Source: Treponema sp.
GTDB taxonomy: Bacteria > Spirochaetota > Spirochaetia > Treponematales > Breznakiellaceae
NCBI GenBank assembly: GCA_031264475.1
Contig: JAISEA010000078.1
Coordinates: 1 to 47,591, forward strand
DNA length: 47,591 nucleotides
Reading direction: 5' to 3'
Within the stretch, counting starts at the first letter, position 1. Every line of letters begins with the position of its first letter. Of the stretch, positions 41,253-47,591 are shown in pieces. The notes under the pieces were generated by a model. The model had not been told where the DNA came from. It was given only the letters and a program-made list of their open reading frames with translations, and ran no database searches. The position numbers and the translations under genes are program-made.

Positions 41253-44198
41253 TTATACAGGTAACGTTTGCACTTTTACGCCGAACTTAGCGGCGATTTT
41301 CTCCGCATCCGCAGAACCAGTAATAATACAGGCGGAACCGTCCGCCCCGGCGAGGGTTTTTGCGACAGAACAGATGTCGTCCGCGGATATATCAATCAAA
41401 TCTCGCAGATTCCGCTCCCTTTGCTCGTCCGTTACCCCGTAAAGAAAACGCTCAAAGTCAAGAAAACCCTTCCGCGTCGGAGCTTTTGGAACCGTGAGTT
41501 TGGAATACGTGCCAATGACCGCCTTTTCAAGAGCGATCTTGTCGATTTTTCGCTTGCCCGCCTTCTTGAGCGCATCAGAAAACACGGAAAGAGAGTGCGC
41601 GGGCGCCGGATCGCGGTACGAACCAAGCGTAAAAAGGTGTTCAAGAGCGTTTATGTTGGCAAATACCACGTAAGCGCCCGCGTTCATGCGGATTTTTTCC
41701 CAAAGTTCGCCGGTGGAAAGATGATGCGCCAGAAGAAACCCCGCGGTTTCCGCGCGGGAATTGTAGGGCGGAGACGCAAGCGCCTTACCCGCAAAGCCTA
41801 TTTGTAAGGACGGAGACGCGAAAACCTCCGTCTTGCCCGTTTCCGCACCGTTTTCACAACCCGCAAGCGCAAAAAGCCGCGCCGAATCACGGGAAACCAC
41901 AGGCTTCGGAGCCCCGAAAGAGGCATATTCCCGCTCAACCGCGCGTAAACAGGACGGCAGAGCTTCATCCGCGCACGTAACGTTGATAATCATGCCAGAA
42001 TCCGCGATTTTATCCCGAATATCCGTCAGTTTTTGGCTGATTTCCCCGGTATCCATCTCCGACAAGGCGCTAATGAACTGTAATTGAGTCAAACCGTTCC
42101 AGATTTCGTCCAAAGCCGCGGCTTTTGAAGCAGAGCGGCTCGCGCGGCACATCGCGTAGTAATGCCCTTCCGGCGCAAGAGACGCGGACGAGTCGTTCCT
42201 AAAGCCTAAAACAATGTCGTTCAGGCGGCGCAGGTCGGAAAAATCAGCCTGCGTGATGATTTTCTTCGCTAAACTCAACCCGTCTGCAACGCGCTCGTCC
42301 AAAGTCTTCAATAAAAACATCATCCAATCCCGTCCGCGTAGCTCGAAAACGCCTGACGGTGTGGTAATTGTCTTTTCCGCTCCGGGAACAAAGGAAGAAG
42401 TCCTCGCCATCGGGGTAAAGTCGCCCACGGTGCGCGCCAAAAGACCAGATACTTCCGCGTAATCCATGCCGGGTAGCCCCACGCCCGTAATGGACCGCGA
42501 AAAAAGCGACAACCACGGGTAATCTTCAGGCGCAAGCGTGTCCGCCGGGAAAGCCATCGCAATATACGTAACGCCGTTGGTAAAAATATCGTGGGTTACG
42601 ACCGGAATTCCCCCAGCGTCGAATAACGTGCGGGGGATTTTCGTTATGTCCTTTGAAAGGTCTGCGCGAGTCAGGTGCGGAACAACGTCAGGTTCCTCTT
42701 CGGTCTGAATCTTTGCCAGCTCCTCGTTCTTCTTGTTGATCGCTAGTATCTCTTTGCGCGAAAGTACCGCCTCCTTCGCGGAGAGTTTCTGCGCAAGTTC
42801 CTCCGCTTTCTTCTCAAGAAAGTCCTTTTGCGGCTCAACGCAGATCAAGGCGCGGTGTTTGTTATTCAAAAGGTACTGCTCCACCTTCTCCTCGAAGAAA
42901 CGCGGGTTGCTGGCGAGGTTCGCCTTGATCTTCTCAAACTGCGGCGTAAAGAGCATTGTTTCCCAAGGCTTGGTATTGTGAAGCCAGCCATTAAGCGCCC
43001 TCTGCATCCACGAAAGCGCGATGGGACCGCCCGGTCGTTTCAGTTCCTTGTGCGAGAATTCGAGGAGGAAAAGCGCAGACTCGATGTGTTCCCGCCCAAT
43101 GCCGTCCCGTACAAGGCGGCGTAATTCGTCAAAAATAAGCGCCTCTACGTCTTCCGCCCGCGTTTTTATGCCGCGCAGACCAGTAGCGAAGAGCGTTTGG
43201 CGTAGATAATCCGCAAACCCGCTCGCGGGCGACATATCCTCCCCTAAACCAGACTCCACGAGCCGCTTGGACAGGGGAGAGCCGTCATGTCCCATCAGAA
43301 TTTCAGAGAGGCAGACGAGAGCCATCGTCTCTTCCGCGTCCGTTCCGTCTGAACAGAGCCACGATACCACGGCGGTTGGCTTCTCGTCCGCGCTCGCCGG
43401 GCAGGGCACGTGTAGCGTAATGGGTTGTTCCACGGGGAACGCCAGCGACACAGGCGGCGCCGGTTCCCCGGCAGATAATTCACCGGGGTTCTTTGTGAGA
43501 ATTTCGTCCAAGAAATCGAGTTGCGTCTCTGTGGGGATGTTTCCGGCAAGAAAAACACGGCAGTTTGCCGGTGTGTAGCGTTTGCGGTGGAATTCCTTGA
43601 AAGCCTCGTAGGTCAAGTCCGGTATGTGTTCGGGGTCCCCTCCAGAGTCGTGGACGTATGGTGTGCCGTTTGTTACAGCTTTCATCGCCCATTGTTCAAC
43701 GTAGGCATCCATTGACGAATACGCGCCTTTCATTTCGTTGTATACAACGCCGGTGAGCGCGAGTTTCGCGTCCTTAAACTCTAATCTCCAGCCTTCTTGC
43801 ATAAATGTCCATTCGGAGAGGAGGGGTTTGAAGACTGCCTCCGCATATACAGACATGAGGTTGAAGTAATCCCGTGTATTGGTGGACGCGGCTGGGTAAA
43901 CGGTCTTGTCCGGAAAAGTCCACGCGTTAAGAAAGGTCTGGAGGCTTCCGTTGGCAAGCACCAGAAACGCATCCCGTAAGGGGTATTTCTCCGAGCCGCA
44001 TAACACGCTGTGTTCGATGATGTGCGGGACGCCTGTGGAATCAGTCGGCGCGGTGGAAAACGCAAACGCGAAAAGATTTTCCTCGTCATTGTTCAGTACG
44101 TGAAACACTTCAAGCCCGCTCTTATGCCTCGCCCACACGCCTTTGGCGTTCATTTCTTTCAAATCAATAGATTCAAGTATGGAAAAATTGGTTGTCAT
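41253..44198 (-). CDS. M16C family zinc metallopeptidase (PreP-like)
   Basis: Large cytosolic-type clamshell peptidase that degrades short unfolded peptides. 981 aa from ATG 44198 (MTTNFSILESIDLKEMNAKG). The inverted zinc motif HIIEH is at residues 59-63 within TGVPHIIEHSVLCGSEKYPL, and the downstream zinc Glu is in VVYNEMKGAYSS. A long second half contains the M16C-associated domain and a second M16-like domain without the zinc motif. The 13-codon upstream extension (from 44237) is rejected because it overlaps the -10/-35 boxes. No ribosome site precedes the ATG, which fits a leaderless mRNA. The stop lies directly at repeat R1. Confidence 0.92.
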   Translation of the reverse strand: MTTNFSILESIDLKEMNAKGVWARHKSGLEVFHVLNNDEENLFAFAFSTAPTDSTGVPHIIEHSVLCGSEKYPLRDAFLVLANGSLQTFLNAWTFPDKTVYPAASTNTRDYFNLMSVYAEAVFKPLLSEWTFMQEGWRLEFKDAKLALTGVVYNEMKGAYSSMDAYVEQWAMKAVTNGTPYVHDSGGDPEHIPDLTYEAFKEFHRKRYTPANCRVFLAGNIPTETQLDFLDEILTKNPGELSAGEPAPPVSLAFPVEQPITLHVPCPASADEKPTAVVSWLCSDGTDAEETMALVCLSEILMGHDGSPLSKRLVESGLGEDMSPASGFADYLRQTLFATGLRGIKTRAEDVEALIFDELRRLVRDGIGREHIESALFLLEFSHKELKRPGGPIALSWMQRALNGWLHNTKPWETMLFTPQFEKIKANLASNPRFFEEKVEQYLLNNKHRALICVEPQKDFLEKKAEELAQKLSAKEAVLSRKEILAINKKNEELAKIQTEEEPDVVPHLTRADLSKDITKIPRTLFDAGGIPVVTHDIFTNGVTYIAMAFPADTLAPEDYPWLSLFSRSITGVGLPGMDYAEVSGLLARTVGDFTPMARTSSFVPGAEKTITTPSGVFELRGRDWMMFLLKTLDERVADGLSLAKKIITQADFSDLRRLNDIVLGFRNDSSASLAPEGHYYAMCRASRSASKAAALDEIWNGLTQLQFISALSEMDTGEISQKLTDIRDKIADSGMIINVTCADEALPSCLRAVEREYASFGAPKPVVSRDSARLFALAGCENGAETGKTEVFASPSLQIGFAGKALASPPYNSRAETAGFLLAHHLSTGELWEKIRMNAGAYVVFANINALEHLFTLGSYRDPAPAHSLSVFSDALKKAGKRKIDKIALEKAVIGTYSKLTVPKAPTRKGFLDFERFLYGVTDEQRERNLRDLIDISADDICSVAKTLAGADGSACIITGSADAEKIAAKFGVKVQTLPV

Positions 44199-44204
44199 GT
44201 CTTT

Positions 44205-44234
44205 ACTATATTGAAAGTCGGTACCTTTTGTCAA
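44205..44234 (-). promoter_or_regulatory. Promoter of the M16C gene, leaderless, abutting a repeat
   Basis: On minus: TTGACA (44229-44234), an 18-nt spacer and TATAGT (44205-44210), then AAAGAC and the ATG. The predicted start coincides with the ATG. The TTGACA overlaps the end of the repeat hairpin AACACCCGAAGGGTGTT. Confidence 0.65.
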
Positions 44235-44350
44235 CACCCTTCGGGTGTTTCAATACTTCTTACGGGATGTAGTCCGAAAGGAGGTTCCGCGTCCACTGAG
44301 ATGACGGTTACGCTTGCTTTGCAAGCGGAACCTACTCGTTGTTCGAGAGG
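44231..44350. repeat. Dispersed mosaic repeat, copy R2
   Basis: Inverted relative to R1. Terminal hairpin ACACCCTTCGGGTGT, then TTCAATACTTC, GTAGTCCGAAAGGAGG, GTCCACTGAGATGACGG, TTACGCTTGCTTTGCAAG and CGGAACCTACTCGTTGT. It lies just upstream of the M16C promoter. Confidence 0.85.
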
Positions 44351-44423
44351 GAAAGGCGAGACACCCTTCGGGTGTTTTAAAGCGTCTTGTTCTGGTTGTA
44401 AAATAGGCGGGAAAGGTGTTGAA

Positions 44424-44529
44424 TTGAGGGGGTGGCGGAAGACCGCGCAAGCGGGCTGGAGACAGGGGGGCGCACCACATGGGCACGCGCACGCTACCTT
44501 CATTATGGAAAGACGCGCCCCCCTCCAGA
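44424..44529 (-). repeat. Second repeat family, copy RB1
   Basis: On minus it reads GGAGGGGGGCGCG, a variable centre, GTGCGCCCCCCTGTCTCCAG, a small CGCTTGCGCG hairpin and GTCTTCCGCCACCCCC. It is matched in opposite orientation at 47321-47428, so the two copies bracket metE. Confidence 0.8.
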
Positions 44530-44575
44530 TATTTCTACTTATTTAACTTATTCGCTCAACCTTGCGGTATAATAA

Positions 44576-44690
44576 CGAGTAGGTTCCGCTTGTTTACAAG
44601 CGTAACCGTCAAGTCAGTGGAAGCGGCACTACCTTTCGGACAACGCCCCGTGTGAAGTATTTAAACACGCTTCGCGTGCGGCGGTTATGT
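44576..44690. repeat. Dispersed mosaic repeat, copy R3 (overlaps the metE 3' end)
   Basis: Same part order as R1, with hairpin GGTTCCGCTTG/CAAGCGTAACC (loop TTTA), CTACCTTTCGGACAACGCC, TGTGAAGTATTTAAAC and the terminal hairpin CACGCTTCGCGTG. The last 12-15 codons and the stop of metE are written in this repeat. Confidence 0.85.
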
Positions 44691-46878
44691 TGCGGATGCT
44701 GGGACCTGCCTCTGCCCAAGAGCGAGTCTTTAAGCCGCAGTCGGGATTCACCCAAAGACGGTCAACGCCGACGGCTCGTATCCTTGACTGTATGGCGGCG
44801 ATGAGTTCTTCAACCGATGGAATCGCGGGAGAATGGATGTCGTAGATGCCCGGTCCAAGGTCACGGTCAAAGCCGCCTTGCTGAAAAGTCGCCAGAAGAC
44901 GGTCTCCATCCCTTGTGGTTTCAACACTAAGAACGTCCACGTCTAGCGCGTTTACGGTCTCCATAATGTCGCTGAACTCACTGTAACACATATGGCTGTG
45001 GATTTGGGTACGGGGTTTGACCGAACCAGCCGCAGTACGGAAGCAGGCTACAGCCATTTGCTCATACGCGGCGCGCTTTTCCTTGCGGAGAGGATAGCCT
45101 TCCTTGAAAGCCGCCTCATCTACTTGGATGATTCCAATGCCCGCGGCTTCCAGATCAAGGATTTCCGCCTTGAGAGCTTCCGCAATCTCAAGACATACCT
45201 GAGAGCGGGGAATGTCTCGGCGGACAAAAGACCAATTAAGTATAGTAACAGGACCGGTCAACATCCCCTTTACGGGCTTTTGAGTGAGGCTTTGGGCAAA
45301 AGAAATGAGGTCAACGGTCATGGGTTCTGGTCGGGAAACCGTGCCATAGATAATCGGCGGCTTTACACAGCGGCTTCCGTAACTCTGTACCCACCCGTTG
45401 GCGGTAAAGGCGAAGCCGTCTAGTTTTTCTCCAAAGAATTCAACCATATCGTTACGCTCAAATTCTCCATGCACGAGAACGTCAAGCCCAGCCTCTTCCT
45501 GAAAACGGATACAGGTCTGGATTTCTTCTTTTATACGCGCTTCGTATTCCTGCGCGGTCATTTTTCCTGAACGTAGTTTGGAACGTAGAGAGCGGACTTC
45601 CTGAGTTTGTGGAAAACTGCCGATGGTTGTTGTCGGGAGTAGCGGAATCTTGAGAAACTCCCGTTGGATTACTTTCCGCTCCGCCGCGGAAGGAACCCGC
45701 AGAGGGGGGAGAGACAGATCGCCGCGACTTGTCGGTACAGTGGGTGGGATTGAGTCTTTCGCCGTAGTTTCAGTCCGCTCGCCCAAGCTACTTACTTCCT
45801 CTAGTTTCTCGCAGGCGAAGGCGAGCCGCGAGCTGAGTTGCGGGGGAAGACCGGTTTCCGTCCGGGCGCGGTAGGGCAGGTGCAACAGCGAACAAGATGA
45901 GGCAACCACCACACGTTCCCTGCCAACCAGAGCGTCCAGACGGGCAAGCAAGGCTGTAGCGGCAGGACGATCACCCGCCCACACGTTGCGCCCGTCCACC
46001 ACGCCCGCGATCAGACGCATATCCGCCCAGCCACCGGTGCGGGAAGAGACGAGCTGTTCAAGGGCTTCAAGGTTTTCCTCCCCGTAGATGAAATCAAGCC
46101 CTATGCCCCACAAGGGAAGTTCCGCAAGTACAGGCAAGGCTTCGGCGGCGTGTTCAAAATAAGTTGAGACGAGAATTCGTTGTTCTCCAACGGAGCACAA
46201 GGCGCGATAGGTGGTTTCACAGGCTTCCAGTAAGGCGGCGTCAGGATCGCACACCAAGATCGGTTCATCCATTTGAATCAACACATTAGCGTCCGCGGCG
46301 ACCAACGCGGAGACCAGACGGGCATAGACCGAAAGCAAGGATGGGAGCAAACTCAATGGATCGCCGCCCCCTGCCAGCCGAGAAAGTCTCAGAAATGTAA
46401 GAGGTCCAATGAGGGAAATCTTGGCGTTGAACCCAAACGAGCGGGCTTCCGCCAATTCTTCCAAAGGTTTACGGAAATCAGGTTGCCAAGTCTGATCCGT
46501 TTCTAGTTCGGGAACAAAGTAATGGTAGTTGGTATTAAACCATTTCTTCATAGACAGGGGAGGAACGCCTTCAGTTCCCCTTGCCATAGCAAAGTAGCGT
46601 TCCAGAGGATCGGTAAACGAGCGAAAACGGGGCGGGATAGCGCCTACAAGAACGGCGGTATCGAGCATCTGGTCGTAGAAGCTGAAATCATTCACGCAAA
46701 CCATGTCGAGACCTGCTTCTGTTTGCAGTCTCCAATGCTGGGATCGCAGTTTTGCGGCGACAGTTTTGAGTGCGGCTTGGTCTATTTTGCCGTTCCAATA
46801 CTGTTCCAAGGCTTTTTTGAGTTCCCGATTTTCACCAATACGCGGGAACCCTCCGATAAGGGATTTGAGAGAAATCAT
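44629..46878 (-). CDS. metE: Cobalamin-independent methionine synthase
   Basis: Transfers a methyl group from methyltetrahydropteroyl-triglutamate to homocysteine using zinc. 749 aa from ATG 46878 (AAAGGAG upstream). The N-terminal barrel starts SLIGGFPRIGENRELKKALE; the linker is followed by LPTTTIGSFPQTQEVRSLRS; zinc ligands lie in IHSHMCYSEF (His, Cys), in the Glu of SVETTRDGD and in WVNPDCGLKTR (Cys). After the family's normal end (NITAAREA) the frame continues CLNTSHGALSER, encoded by repeat R3. The upstream cobalamin riboswitch implies repression when B12 is plentiful. Confidence 0.96.
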   Translation of the reverse strand: MISLKSLIGGFPRIGENRELKKALEQYWNGKIDQAALKTVAAKLRSQHWRLQTEAGLDMVCVNDFSFYDQMLDTAVLVGAIPPRFRSFTDPLERYFAMARGTEGVPPLSMKKWFNTNYHYFVPELETDQTWQPDFRKPLEELAEARSFGFNAKISLIGPLTFLRLSRLAGGGDPLSLLPSLLSVYARLVSALVAADANVLIQMDEPILVCDPDAALLEACETTYRALCSVGEQRILVSTYFEHAAEALPVLAELPLWGIGLDFIYGEENLEALEQLVSSRTGGWADMRLIAGVVDGRNVWAGDRPAATALLARLDALVGRERVVVASSCSLLHLPYRARTETGLPPQLSSRLAFACEKLEEVSSLGERTETTAKDSIPPTVPTSRGDLSLPPLRVPSAAERKVIQREFLKIPLLPTTTIGSFPQTQEVRSLRSKLRSGKMTAQEYEARIKEEIQTCIRFQEEAGLDVLVHGEFERNDMVEFFGEKLDGFAFTANGWVQSYGSRCVKPPIIYGTVSRPEPMTVDLISFAQSLTQKPVKGMLTGPVTILNWSFVRRDIPRSQVCLEIAEALKAEILDLEAAGIGIIQVDEAAFKEGYPLRKEKRAAYEQMAVACFRTAAGSVKPRTQIHSHMCYSEFSDIMETVNALDVDVLSVETTRDGDRLLATFQQGGFDRDLGPGIYDIHSPAIPSVEELIAAIQSRIRAVGVDRLWVNPDCGLKTRSWAEAGPSIRNITAAREACLNTSHGALSER

Positions 46879-46934
46879 AATGTCTCCTTTTGCTGACGCG
46901 ACAATAGGGAATCCGTCCAAAATATCAAGGACGG

Positions 46935-47038
46935 GTTCTATCACGGTATTCGGACTTATACGTTTCACCCTAAGAAACGCACACACCGTAGCGCGACTGT
47001 GCTGGATTCTCACCAGCTTCCCCGATTAACGATAGAAC
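46935..47038 (-). ncRNA. Cobalamin (B12) riboswitch controlling metE
   Basis: On minus the leader has GGGGAAGCTGGTGAGAATCC followed by AGCACAGTCGCGCTACGGTG, the B12-aptamer core (GGGAAnnnGGTGnnAnTCC...). The aptamer is closed by a perfect 8-bp P1, GTTCTATC (47031-47038) with GATAGAAC (46935-46942). Further down CCGTCC/GGACGG (46913-46934) forms a hairpin without a T-run before AAAGGAG, so control may be at translation or by a mechanism I cannot resolve. A B12 switch on metE is a known arrangement. Confidence 0.85.
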
Positions 47039-47043
47039 GCTTC

Positions 47044-47072
47044 ATTATAATAGACGCTCCGCCTGTTGTCAA
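47044..47072 (-). promoter_or_regulatory. Promoter of metE
   Basis: On minus: TTGACA (47067-47072), a 17-nt spacer and TATAAT (47044-47049), both consensus. The start would be about 47037, at the first base of riboswitch P1. The -35 overlaps the end of the repeat hairpin, as at the M16C promoter. Confidence 0.8.
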
Positions 47073-47305
47073 CACCCTTCGGGTGTTTAAATACTTCGTA
47101 ATGGGCGTTGTTAGAAAGGGTGCGCCGCTGTCCCCCACCCGAAGGGTGTTAGACGACTTCATACGGGGCGTTATCAGAAAGGTGGTGCCGCTGTCCCCGA
47201 CAAGCAAGGCGTGTTTAAATAGTTCGTAACGGGCGTTGTTAGAAAAGGTGCGCCGCTGTCCCGGACAAGCAAGGCGTGTTTAAATACTTTGCAACGGGCA
47301 AGTAC
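47068..47305. repeat. Dispersed mosaic repeat, tandem partial copies R4
   Basis: Four truncated units in a row. Each has a CCCTTCGGGTGTTT- or AAGCAAGGCGTGTTT-type start, then (A)ATACTTCGTAA, GGGCGTTGTTAGAAAGG and TGCGCCGCTGTCCC. The later units replace the CGGGTG hairpin by GACAAGCAAGGCG. They lie upstream of metE, in the same orientation as R2. Confidence 0.8.
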
Positions 47306-47320
47306 AGCAAAATAATAATC

Positions 47321-47428
47321 AGGAGGGGGGGCGCGGTTTTCCCTAAATGGAGGATGGCACACAGTTGCCCCTGCGGTGCGCCCCCCTGTCTCCAGCCCCC
47401 CTTCGGGGGTCTTCCGCCACCCCCCACC
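47321..47428 (+). repeat. Second repeat family, copy RB2
   Basis: GGAGGGGGGGCGCGG, variable centre, GTGCGCCCCCCTGTCTCCAG, hairpin CCCCCTTCGGGGG and GTCTTCCGCCACCCCCC. Inverted copy of RB1. Confidence 0.8.
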
Positions 47429-47570
47429 CCCCCGAAGGGGGTTTAAGTACTTCACAATGGTTGTTTTATGAAAGGGTGTGCCGCGTCCACTGGGTTGACG
47501 GTTTTAGAACACCCCAAGGGTGCGCTTGCTTTGCAAGCGTAACCTACTCGCTGTTGCGAGTTGCGGTACT
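47429..47570. repeat. Dispersed mosaic repeat, copy R5 with a nested insertion
   Basis: Starts with hairpin CCCCGAAGGGG, then TTTAAGTACTTCACAATGG, a GTCCACTGGGTTGACGGTT segment, an extra TTAGAACACCCCAAGGGTG block absent from R1-R3, then CGCTTGCTTTGCAAGCG and TAACCTACTCGCTGTTG. The extra block resembles the terminal hairpin of the same family. Confidence 0.75.
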
Positions 47571-47591
47571 CTCTGCCGCGAGATCAAGAGT

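Noticed and set aside
44010..44546. A 178-aa plus-strand ORF across the M16C start and repeats
   Set aside because: Its translation is antisense M16C followed by repeat sequence.

Overview
The window looks like a chromosomal segment of a treponeme-type spirochaete. The evidence is gene content and order: tRNA-Thr, rpmG, tRNA-Trp, secE, nusG, rplK, rplA, rplJ, rplL, rpoB, rpoC in one run; a periplasmic-flagella export and regulation block (flhB, flhA, flhF, flhG, a sigma-28 factor, a FapA-like protein); and a RpoB with Asn at the position equivalent to E. coli Ser531, a known treponeme trait. Species cannot be fixed from this sequence.

Layout. 1-4250: the 5' part of recQ (minus), a conserved-looking anchored protein of unknown function, and xylose isomerase (minus). 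4376-6280: an AT-rich DinB-like gene, a large 21-bp-period tandem array, and the stump of a SAM methyltransferase gene that ends in the array. 6497-8613 (minus): ispE, spoVG, tRNA-Gln, rplY. 8911-21129 (plus): the tRNA / ribosomal protein / RNA polymerase operon. 21210-22759: a CDP-glycerol glycerophosphotransferase-family protein and a YdbC/PC4-like protein. 22871-23256: a second 21-bp array. 23651-34389: the flagellar block followed by two small conserved-looking proteins and a metallo-beta-lactamase-fold hydrolase. 34397-40190: a lipoprotein island with a 13-C tract, gene fragments and partial duplications. 40264-40912: a third 21-bp array. 41141-47591: an M16C peptidase and metE (both minus), embedded in a mosaic of dispersed hairpin-rich repeats; metE has a cobalamin riboswitch.

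The most unusual signals are not genes. (1) Almost every gene junction longer than about 60 bp in the rpl/rpo and flh operons holds a 50-120 bp imperfect palindrome. The best copies share an outer stem, a GTTAGCAAAC-like box, an inner hairpin, a TAACAA-like box and the closing outer strand. (2) Three tandem arrays of different sequence all have a 21-bp unit that leaves most frames open. (3) Four promoters put the predicted transcription start almost on the ATG, suggesting leaderless mRNAs. (4) A dispersed repeat supplies the last codons of metE, and its end abuts the -35 box of both metE and the M16C gene. (5) A 13-C tract follows a consensus promoter, and its length decides among three reading-frame outcomes, one of which reads into a degenerate lipoprotein copy.

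All calls come from reading the sequence and from knowledge of the families; no database search was run.
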